Source: Scatosoma sp045650185 (GTDB taxonomy: Bacteria; Bacillota; Clostridia; Christensenellales; Borkfalkiaceae). From it: a stretch of 54,958 nt of DNA. The translations under genes were made by a program, and so were the position numbers. The notes below the pieces were generated by a model. It was given only the letters and a program-made list of their open reading frames with translations, ran no database searches and was not told the DNA's origin. Shown piece after piece: positions 48,978 through 54,958 of the stretch. The DNA lies in assembly GCA_045650185.1 (NCBI GenBank), contig JAZRQY010000019.1:1-54958 (forward strand). The letters run 5' to 3'. The first letter of the stretch is position 1, and every line of letters begins with the position of its first letter.

Positions 48978-49192
48978 GTGAAGTTTTCGCATAAAGCGAA
49001 AGTGAAGTTGCTACGCAGTGAAGTTTTGGATGTTCCCAAGTGAAGTTTCGCCTAAAGGTGAAGTTGCGGAAATGTTTCCATTATTTTGCCGAAGGCAAAA
49101 CTTCACTATCCGTAGGATAACTTCACTTACATAGTAAACTTCACTTGCCCACAAGGGCAAACTTAGTTATGAGATCTTGCCTTTCGGCAAGT
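48978..49192. repeat. hairpin-linker array 4 (GTGAAGT type)
   Basis: Four left-half linkers GTGAAGT with spacers TTTCGCATAAAGCGAAA, TGCTACGCA, TTTGGATGTTCCCAA and TTCGCCTAAAGGTGAA. The centre is GGAAATGTTTCC. Three right-half linkers ACTTCAC have spacers TATCCGTAGGATA, TTACATAGTAA and TTGCCCACAAGGGCAA, ending ACTTAGTT; a last hairpin CTTGCCTTTCGGCAAG follows. The layout, centre and end match array 2, but most spacers differ. It lies between the mntP terminator and the gerAC-like stop codon. Confidence 0.88.
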
Positions 49193-49196
49193 CCTT

Positions 49197-50330
49197 TTAT
49201 CGTATCGGTGCAAAACGAACGGCAAGCTCTAATTGCAACCGTTCCACCAAGCTGTCCTTAAAATGTTCAAAGTGGTTGTTTTCGTATTTTTGCAGTTTTC
49301 CGATGGCGTCAAAAGCATCGAAATCAATGCTTTTGCAGTATTGAAAAGTGGATAGAATTTGCTCTTTCAGGGTATTCCCTGCGTTGGTGTACAGCGCAGA
49401 CCGACCCTCTCTTCCCGAAAGCGCCCCTAAATGCTGACTGCCTGCGGCATCCGTCCATTCTGCGTATAGGGTGAGGTCGATACGCAAGGTGGGCGTATCC
49501 CCGTCCACAGAAAAGCGTAGTTTTCGACGATTTTGCTTGATGAGTAGGGTATTTTCTTCCCCTTGGCTTTGCAGAGTGTAGGCGGCAAGGCGTAGGGGAT
49601 TTTTGATACACGATAGGGCGAACGTTCCTTTTTCGTCCAGCGTGCCAACACGCCGTCCATTTTGGAAAAGGGCGGTCTTCGAGGCGTTAAAGACGTCTCC
49701 GTTTTCTGCCGTTTCCTTGGAAATGATTGGCATTATTCCGCTACTGCCCGCCGAAAAATAAGAGATTGCAAACGGCCGCAGGCTGGCGGTGAGCACCGCC
49801 CCCACTCGTTTGGGTTGGTCGGACAGCACCTTTTCGATTGCCTCGCTGACGGCGGCTTTCAAGGGCGGTTTGGCTTGCAACAGCTCACCTGCCTTGCCGT
49901 CGGTGGCGGCAAGCAACGGGTCGTCGGCGGCGTAGTCGCTACGCAAAAAATAATCGAGCGCGTCAAAGACGTTGCCGTCGCAAAGACTTTCCCCGAGCAA
50001 CAGCACCCGACAAAACACAAGCTTTGGATACCAACCCGTCTTGGCATTGACGGCCTCTAACGCCTCTGCCACCGTCTTCCCTTTCCCCTCTACGGCGGCG
50101 TATCCGTCCGCCGTCTGCCCTGACGGGGCTCCGCTATCGTTTCCACCTTGCGAGGCAGGGCTTGCAATCAACGCCGTCAAGGAAAACTCGTCTTCCTCTT
50201 TGTCAATGGCAATCGCCGTGACGATGGCGGTCTTTTGTACGTTGACAAGATTGAAATCGTTGCTAAAAAACGCAATCATCAAAAAAAGCAGAATACAAAT
50301 GTAGTATACAATCGACTTTTTATTTCCCAT
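49197..50330 (-). CDS. gerAC: Ger(x)C-family spore germination protein without a lipobox
   Basis: The C subunit of a germinant receptor in the spore inner membrane. The 377-residue protein matches the family along its length (VNVQKTAIVTAIAIDKEEDEFSLTALI, KTVAEALEAVNAKTGWYPKLVFCRVLLLGESLC, LDYFLRSDYAADDPLLAATDGKAGELL, DIVTLYAEWTD-type strand) and ends with a helix (YCKSIDFDAFDAIGKLQKYENNHFEHF). GerC proteins are normally lipoproteins starting with a Cys, then WD. Here the N-terminal helix (SIVYYICILLFLMIAFFSNDF) has no lipobox Cys at its end, so it may be membrane-anchored instead. It overlaps gerAB by 11 bases. Confidence 0.85.
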   Translation of the reverse strand: MGNKKSIVYYICILLFLMIAFFSNDFNLVNVQKTAIVTAIAIDKEEDEFSLTALIASPASQGGNDSGAPSGQTADGYAAVEGKGKTVAEALEAVNAKTGWYPKLVFCRVLLLGESLCDGNVFDALDYFLRSDYAADDPLLAATDGKAGELLQAKPPLKAAVSEAIEKVLSDQPKRVGAVLTASLRPFAISYFSAGSSGIMPIISKETAENGDVFNASKTALFQNGRRVGTLDEKGTFALSCIKNPLRLAAYTLQSQGEENTLLIKQNRRKLRFSVDGDTPTLRIDLTLYAEWTDAAGSQHLGALSGREGRSALYTNAGNTLKEQILSTFQYCKSIDFDAFDAIGKLQKYENNHFEHFKDSLVERLQLELAVRFAPIR

Positions 50331-51483
50331 CGTCTACCTCGGTTTCCTTATTTTTTGTGGTATTCTCGTACCTGCTACCCCGTTTTTTCCAAAAAATCAA
50401 CAAAAACGCAATCGGAAAGCCCACGGAAAAGAGCAAAAATACGGGTGGCATCACCTCTCTAAAAAAGGCGTGAATGGCGTTGTTGTACTTATTACAAAAC
50501 AGAGTAAATAGTAGCAACCCAACGGACAAAATACTCGCCACTATCCACTTTTTCCGCAAAGAAAAGCAACGGACGGCGCACTCGGTGAACAGTTGCAAGG
50601 GCAACGCCGTGTAGTAAAACAGCCCGATAGACAGGGTGTATACAAGCAGTAGGTCGATTCTCCCGACGAACTTCAACGCAGGAAAGTATTGCGCCAATTT
50701 CATCACGGCGTAATGCTCCTTTTCTCCCATGACACCGAACACGGCAAAGAAAGCGGCGAGAAACAAAAGGGTCAATGCTGACCCCAATCCAAAGGCGGGC
50801 AACAGCTTTTTCTCATCCCCGTCGCGGTATTGGTAGGCGCTCATCATCGGCAATAGTAAGCTACTAGTCGAAAAATACGCCGTCGTTTTCCACACCGCTT
50901 TTACGGAAACGGTCAGAGGCTTTTCCATGACGGGCAATAGGCGAGTGAAATCTGCCTCGCCAAGGCTCATGGCAATCAAGCCAAGCAGAGGCAATAGAAA
51001 GAGGACGGGCAGAAGGTCGGCGGCTCTGCCGTAGGCAGACAGTCCCTTCGTGCAGATAAAACCGCTGAGCACGAAGAAAGGGGCGAAGATGAAAAACGTG
51101 GGCGAAGTATCCGAGAACGCCGCGTGGGAAAACTTTTCCAAATCGAACAGCGGCAATGCGGCGTAAAATAGCAAAAACAGGGCGTATATTCCGCAGAAAA
51201 TCCGCGCGGTCAGCCTGCCGCAACGGCTCTCTAAAGCCTCTATCAGGGCGGTTTTATGGCGTTTATAAAAGAGCAACAGACAGCAAAATGGGAGAAACTC
51301 TATCGACAAGCCCACGAGGGCGGCAATCAGCAAATCACCCCCTGCGTAGGTGGTTAAAAGAGAAGGTAATTCTAACAATTTTCCGATAGGCAACAGGAAC
51401 GCCGTAAAAAAGGCGAGCTGTCGCGCGTTAACGCGTTGAGGCTTTGCGCAAAGCGAAGGCGCACCAAAAGAATTATTCGTCAT
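50320..51483 (-). CDS. gerAB: GerAB-type spore germination permease
   Basis: B subunit of the germinant receptor, an APC-superfamily membrane protein that senses the amino-acid or other germinant. The 387 residues form about ten helices, starting RQLAFFTAFLLPIGKLLELPSLLTTYAGGDLLIAALVGL and containing FSHAAFSDTSPTFFIFAPFFVLSGFICTKGLSAYGRAADLL, typical of Spore_permease. It overlaps gerAA at its start and gerAC at its end by 11 bases each. Confidence 0.9.
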   Translation of the reverse strand: MTNNSFGAPSLCAKPQRVNARQLAFFTAFLLPIGKLLELPSLLTTYAGGDLLIAALVGLSIEFLPFCCLLLFYKRHKTALIEALESRCGRLTARIFCGIYALFLLFYAALPLFDLEKFSHAAFSDTSPTFFIFAPFFVLSGFICTKGLSAYGRAADLLPVLFLLPLLGLIAMSLGEADFTRLLPVMEKPLTVSVKAVWKTTAYFSTSSLLLPMMSAYQYRDGDEKKLLPAFGLGSALTLLFLAAFFAVFGVMGEKEHYAVMKLAQYFPALKFVGRIDLLLVYTLSIGLFYYTALPLQLFTECAVRCFSLRKKWIVASILSVGLLLFTLFCNKYNNAIHAFFREVMPPVFLLFSVGFPIAFLLIFWKKRGSRYENTTKNKETEVDDGK

Positions 51484-52933
51484 AGTGTTCGTTTTTCAAT
51501 CGCGTACGGTTCTCTGAACCGTAGATATAGGGTCGGCGGCGTAAGTCGTCCAACCCGAGCTTGAGTAAAGAGTCCTTCAAATCTTGCTTTGTCAGCGGTG
51601 CAAACGGGGCGAGAAGCGGCATCCCAAAGTTGTCCGTCGTCAGCATATAGAACAGCACGAAAGCCACGCAAAGGGTTAAGCCAAACGGCCCAAGACTGCC
51701 TGCAGTAATCAAGAACAGCCACCGCAAAATACTGCCCGTTTCCACGAAGTTGGGGACGGCGTATAGGCAGATTCCCGAAAAGGCAACGACGATGATGGCA
51801 GGGGTGGATAAAAACCCGGCGGACACCGCCGCTTCGCCCAAAACGAGCGCCCCCACCACGGACAGCGACATGCCGACGTACTTGGGCATACGGATACTTG
51901 CTTCCTTTAGAACCTCTAAGACGAACAGCACCAAAAACATCTCCATACTAGGGGATAAGGGAATGTCCTTTGTGCTCTTTGCGATGGTCAGCGTAAGGCT
52001 TAAAGGGAGCAACTGCATCTTGAACAGCTGACTGCAAACGTACAGCGCCGGCGCAAGCAGCGCAACGAGCACGGAAATAAACCGCAACGAACGAAAAATC
52101 GTCGCCATAAACGGCGAAACGTAGTAATCTTCGTTGCTTTGAAAGTCCTCGACCTGTGAAAAGGGCAGGGTCAGGGCGATGGGAGAGCCGTCCACCAAAA
52201 TCCCCACTCTGCCTTCGGCAAGCTTTGCGGCGAAGACGTCGGGTCGCTCGGTTGTGCCGACCGAACGGAAGACGGAGTTTCTGTGTTCAGACAACAGAGT
52301 CGCCACGTAAGAGGAATCGGGCAAAATATCAATATTAATCCCCTGCAGCCTTCGTTCCACCTCGGCTTTCACCTGCTCGTTTGCGATACCGTCAAGATAA
52401 CAAAGACAGACGATACTATCCGAACGGCGTCCGATACGGGAAGTTTCAAGGCGTAAATCGGGTGATTTTAGCCGTTTCCGAACGAGAATCATATTCGTCT
52501 TGACGTCCTCGATAAACCCCTCTCTCGGGCCCTTTACCGCCACGTCCGTAGGGGGCTCGGCAACGGCTCTGGTAGGCAGGAGCTTTGCCCCGAAGATAAG
52601 CCCCACGGACATACCGTCCACAAGTAGCAGGGTGTTACCGTCTAAAATCTCTTTGCCGCAATCGTCTAGCGATTCCACCTCTTTACATTCGGGGAAACGG
52701 CAGGTGGTTTTGACGACCTCTCGCAGTCCCTCCCCTACGGGGAGCGCAACCGCTTGCAACGGCTGAGCCACCTGTTCGCCCAAAAGCTCTTTATTCACCA
52801 TACCGTCCGCGTAGACGAGCAGGCAGGGCACGCCGTCCGCGCTTTCAAACGCAAAGGTGAGAATATCCTCGGCTGGTAAAAGGGCCTTTACTGCCTCTTG
52901 GTTTTGTCGTAAACTGTTCGTTAATGTTTCCAT
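51473..52933 (-). CDS. gerAA: GerAA-type spore germination protein
   Basis: A subunit of the germinant receptor, recently linked to ion conduction. The soluble N-terminal region (about 1-260) contains the family phrases RKRLKSPDLRLETSRIGRRSDSIVCLCYLDGIANEQVKAEVERRLQGINID and ERPDVFAAKLAEGRVGILVDGSPIALTLPFSQVEDFQSNEDYYVSPF, followed by four to five helices. The ATG at 52933 gives the family-like start METLTNSLRQNQEAV; the ATG at 52972 is an alternative, and neither has a strong ribosome binding site. No sigma-A promoter is apparent upstream, as expected for a forespore-expressed operon. First gene of gerAA-AB-AC. Confidence 0.9.
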   Translation of the reverse strand: METLTNSLRQNQEAVKALLPAEDILTFAFESADGVPCLLVYADGMVNKELLGEQVAQPLQAVALPVGEGLREVVKTTCRFPECKEVESLDDCGKEILDGNTLLLVDGMSVGLIFGAKLLPTRAVAEPPTDVAVKGPREGFIEDVKTNMILVRKRLKSPDLRLETSRIGRRSDSIVCLCYLDGIANEQVKAEVERRLQGINIDILPDSSYVATLLSEHRNSVFRSVGTTERPDVFAAKLAEGRVGILVDGSPIALTLPFSQVEDFQSNEDYYVSPFMATIFRSLRFISVLVALLAPALYVCSQLFKMQLLPLSLTLTIAKSTKDIPLSPSMEMFLVLFVLEVLKEASIRMPKYVGMSLSVVGALVLGEAAVSAGFLSTPAIIVVAFSGICLYAVPNFVETGSILRWLFLITAGSLGPFGLTLCVAFVLFYMLTTDNFGMPLLAPFAPLTKQDLKDSLLKLGLDDLRRRPYIYGSENRTRLKNEHYDE

Positions 52934-52976
52934 TTTCCACAGTTTGTCGCACTCTTGTCCAGAATATTCCATTTTC

Positions 52977-53006
52977 TTGACATTGACGGCGTGTCTGTGC
53001 TATAAT
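52977..53006 (+). promoter_or_regulatory. promoter of the TrmN6-like gene
   Basis: TTGACA (52977-52982), 18-base spacer, TATAAT (53001-53006): consensus boxes. Confidence 0.88.
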
Positions 53007-53027
53007 ACCCACAAAGCGAGGTTTTTT

Positions 53028-53729
53028 ATGCAGGAAGTGGTACTGTCGCCCACCGAGGTCATCGAGGAGATGGGCATTGACAACTTAAAAATCGTGCAGG
53101 ACACGATGCTGTATCGGTTTACGTCCGATTCGGTGCTGTTGTCCCGATTTGCCTCTGTGAAGAAGTCGGACAAGATTGCGGATTTTTGCGCAGGGAGTGG
53201 GATTGTTGCCTTCCACACGCACGCTCTGCACCATCAAGAAAAACCCAACCTCACCTATACGCTGTTTGAAATGCAAGCCCCTCTTTGCGCTTTAGCGCAA
53301 AAGACGGTTGCGCTGAACGGTTTTACAAATTTCACGGTAGAAAATTGCCGTTTGCAGGAAATTCCTAAGGACTATTGCGAACGCTTTTCGTTGGTGCTTT
53401 GCAATCCCCCTTACGAGAGGGCAGGCACGGGCTTTGACAACGCCGAATACGAGAAGGCAATCTGCCGAAAGGAACTCACTTTAACTTTGGCGGAAATCGC
53501 AGCTAGCGCGGCGAAATGCTTGCAATACGGCGGCAGATTGTGTATGGTACACCGCGCGGATCGTCTGGCGGAAATTTGCTACGTCTTAAAGAGCCACGGC
53601 ATCGAGGTAAAACGCCTGCAATTCGTCACTGGCAGAGAGGGCGCAAAGCCCTACCTTCTTCTTATCGAAGGAGTAAAAGGGGGCAAGCCTGCCACGGAAA
53701 TCCTGCCAACCATCATCAATCAAAGATAA
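53028..53729 (+). CDS. TrmN6-like tRNA (adenine-N6)-methyltransferase family protein
   Basis: This group (E. coli TrmN6, B. subtilis YabB) uses SAM to methylate an exocyclic adenine amine, in E. coli A37 of tRNA-Val. The protein has an N-terminal strand-helix (LKIVQDTMLYRFTSDSVLLSRFASV), SAM motif I (KIADFCAGSGIVAFHTHAL), an acidic motif II (YTLFEMQAPLCALAQKTVALNG) and the catalytic NPPY motif in SLVLCNPPYERAG. It has 233 residues from the ATG at 53028, six bases after GCGAGG. It is divergent from the germination operon. Confidence 0.88.
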   Translation: MQEVVLSPTEVIEEMGIDNLKIVQDTMLYRFTSDSVLLSRFASVKKSDKIADFCAGSGIVAFHTHALHHQEKPNLTYTLFEMQAPLCALAQKTVALNGFTNFTVENCRLQEIPKDYCERFSLVLCNPPYERAGTGFDNAEYEKAICRKELTLTLAEIAASAAKCLQYGGRLCMVHRADRLAEICYVLKSHGIEVKRLQFVTGREGAKPYLLLIEGVKGGKPATEILPTIINQR

Positions 53730-53730
53730 A

Positions 53731-53747
53731 GGCTCTGTGACACAGCC
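53731..53747 (+). repeat. 17-bp dispersed motif, copy c (consensus)
   Basis: GGCTCTGTGACACAGCC begins one base after the TrmN6-like stop codon. Confidence 0.75.
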
Positions 53748-53763
53748 AAGATAAAAAAATGAC

Positions 53764-53795
53764 AGGGCGCAAGGATAGGCTTGCGCTCTATTTTT
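53764..53795 (+). terminator. terminator of the TrmN6-like gene
   Basis: AGGGCGCAAG, GATAGG loop, CTTGCGCTCT, then ATTTTTC. Confidence 0.8.
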
Positions 53796-53891
53796 CTGAT
53801 AACAACAATCGACAAAACGAATAATAACCCCTTTTATAAAAAAAATTTTCGATAATACACGATTTATTTCATAAATTTGGGGGTTGGTTGC

Positions 53892-53920
53892 TTGCTTTAT
53901 TTTGTAAAAAAGGGTACAAT
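53892..53920 (+). promoter_or_regulatory. promoter of the 3' aminotransferase gene
   Basis: TTGCTT (53892-53897), 17-base spacer, TACAAT (53915-53920); the leader of about 75 bases contains copy d of the 17-bp motif. Confidence 0.75.
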
Positions 53921-53939
53921 AGGTCTGTTGTTAAAAAAA

Positions 53940-53956
53940 GGCTCTGTGGCATAGCC
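53940..53956 (+). repeat. 17-bp dispersed motif, copy d
   Basis: GGCTCTGTGGCATAGCC, two mismatches to consensus, inside the leader of the aminotransferase gene. Confidence 0.65.
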
Positions 53957-54001
53957 AAAAAAGAGAGAAGATAACAGCGAATTTACGAACGGAGTGAAAA
54001 A

Positions 54002-54958
54002 ATGAGCGAAAGAATTGCCAAGAGAATGAAATCCATTTCCCCGTCCTTGACCCTTGCAATTTCCGCAAAGGCAAAGGCAATGAAGGAGGCGGGAGAATCC
54101 GTCGTTTCCTTTGGTGTGGGCGAGCCGGATTTTAACACCCCCGATAATATTATTGCCGCGGCAAAAGCGGCGCTTGATAAGGGGTATACGAAATACACGC
54201 CTTCCTCGGGGTTAGTGCCTTTACGCAAGGCGATTTGTGAAAAACTGAAAAAAGATAATGGTCTTTCCTACGAGCCTTCGCAAATCATCGTATCCAACGG
54301 CGCAAAGCATTCCATTTACAATGCTTGCTACGCGATTTTGGACGAGGGGGATGAAGTGATTATCCCTGCTCCCTACTGGCTGACCTACCCTGAAGTAGTA
54401 AAGGTCTGCGGCGGCGTGCCGAAGTATCTGTACTGCAAGAAGGAAAACAAGTTTAAATTTACCGCAGAGGAATTGAAGTCGGCAATCACCCCGAAGACGA
54501 AGATGCTGATTTTTAATTCCCCGTCCAACCCTACGGGCGCGGTATATAACGAGGACGAAGTGCGCGCTATCGCAAAGGTGTGCGAGGAAGCAGGCATTTT
54601 CGTGCTCTCGGACGAGATTTACGAAAAGCTCTGCTACAACGGCGTCAAGCCCTTCTCGATTGCGGCATGCAGCGAGAAGATGAAGGATTTAACGATTGTT
54701 GTCAACGGCGTTTCGAAGTCGTACGCGATGACCGGTTGGCGTATCGGCTACCTTGCCGCGCCCAAGGACGTAGCGAAAGCGATCGATTCCTTCCAAAGCC
54801 ACGCAACTTCCAACGCTTGCTCGATTTCGCAATGGGCGACGATAGAGGCTTTGAACGCGCCCGAAGAAGAAATTCAGGCGATGGTGGAAGTGTTCGATAA
54901 CCGCAGGGCAAAACTCCTCGATTTGATCGCGGAGATCGACGGTGTTCAGGCGGTAGAG
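54002..54958 (+). CDS. class I aminotransferase, aspartate aminotransferase-like (3' end outside window)
   Basis: The open frame from the ATG at 54002, with GGAGTG upstream, runs off the window end after 319 codons; about 75 more are expected. It reads MSERIAKRMKSISPSLTLAISAKAKAMK, FGVGEPDFNTPDNIIAAAKAALDKGYTKYTPSSGLVPLRKAI, VSNGAKHSIYNACYAIL, the NSPSNPTGAVY motif, and the PLP lysine in VVNGVSKSYAMTGWRIGYLAAP. The pattern is that of the AspC/AspB subgroup Ib. It is a different subfamily from the aminotransferase at 42457. Substrate is probably aspartate/2-oxoglutarate. Confidence 0.9.
   Translation, partial: MSERIAKRMKSISPSLTLAISAKAKAMKEAGESVVSFGVGEPDFNTPDNIIAAAKAALDKGYTKYTPSSGLVPLRKAICEKLKKDNGLSYEPSQIIVSNGAKHSIYNACYAILDEGDEVIIPAPYWLTYPEVVKVCGGVPKYLYCKKENKFKFTAEELKSAITPKTKMLIFNSPSNPTGAVYNEDEVRAIAKVCEEAGIFVLSDEIYEKLCYNGVKPFSIAACSEKMKDLTIVVNGVSKSYAMTGWRIGYLAAPKDVAKAIDSFQSHATSNACSISQWATIEALNAPEEEIQAMVEVFDNRRAKLLDLIAEIDGVQAVE

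Noticed and set aside
53960..54000. tRNA gene before the last aminotransferase
   Set aside because: No cloverleaf, TTCGA loop or CCA-adjacent stem could be found in this or any other gap examined.

Overview
The window looks like chromosome of an anaerobic, endospore-forming Bacillota of class Clostridia, probably an uncultured gut-type lineage. This rests on the spore genes (SpoIVFA/SpoIVFB, a PdaB-like deacetylase, YyaC, a GerA-type germination operon), a Firmicutes-style L27 precursor, RicT, RqcH, and on gene order; no species can be named from sequence reading alone. Nearly every gene has a readable sigma-A promoter with 17 or 18 bp spacing, and many operons end in clear intrinsic terminators. 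I see no tRNA, CRISPR array, phage or intact transposase.

Layout. 1-69 is the 5' end of a 16S rRNA gene leaving the window to the left. 468-3338 holds a two-helix membrane protein and a large leucine-rich-repeat lipoprotein. 3397-6215 is a coupled ftsH-parB-like pair, followed by a 600-base gap full of DnaA boxes (an origin candidate). 6823-9300 carries CvpA, the YyaC spore protein and queT behind a preQ1-I riboswitch. 9335-11638 is a DUF4838 lipoprotein. 11827-17531 is an origin-proximal block on the minus strand (rsmG, dnaN, rpmH, rnpA, yidD, yidC, khpB) from which dnaA, recF, mnmE, mnmG and parA are absent. A second DnaA-box cluster follows at 17556-17800. 17971-23533 has ypsA, engB, lon and an orphan BY-kinase/adaptor pair. 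23749-31041 has holB-ricT, clpX, tig-clpP and rqcH: protein quality control and the replication clamp loader. 31209-34789 has an XRE regulator pair and the rpmA, rplU and rng genes. 34971-39397 has the SpoIVF protease pair, two paralogous double-OB SSB-like proteins and a PdaB-like deacetylase. 39614-48919 is plus-strand: NatAB-like ABC exporter, Lrp regulator plus aminotransferase, greA-lysS, a membrane protein, a PLP decarboxylase and mntP. 49197-52933 is a tricistronic germination-receptor operon, then a TrmN6-like methyltransferase and a truncated aminotransferase.

The most unusual content is non-coding. Four arrays (9031-9256, 25638-25831, 31049-31156, 48978-49192) alternate a conserved 7-8 base linker (GTGAAGT, GTGAATTG or TGAAAT) with short self-complementary spacers, no two the same. 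In the three complete arrays the linker is inverted in the right half, so the whole array can fold into one many-armed structure. Besides these there is a scattered 17-bp motif GGCTCTGTGACACAGCC, a possible 180-bp MITE built on a related terminal sequence, a 44-bp strictly alternating purine-pyrimidine tract, a terminator inside the greA leader, and a lon promoter placed so that its mRNA should be leaderless.

Start codons were moved to an internal start wherever a Shine-Dalgarno sequence or domain boundary argued for it, and this is stated in each entry. Coordinates of short sites were counted by hand and may be off by a base.
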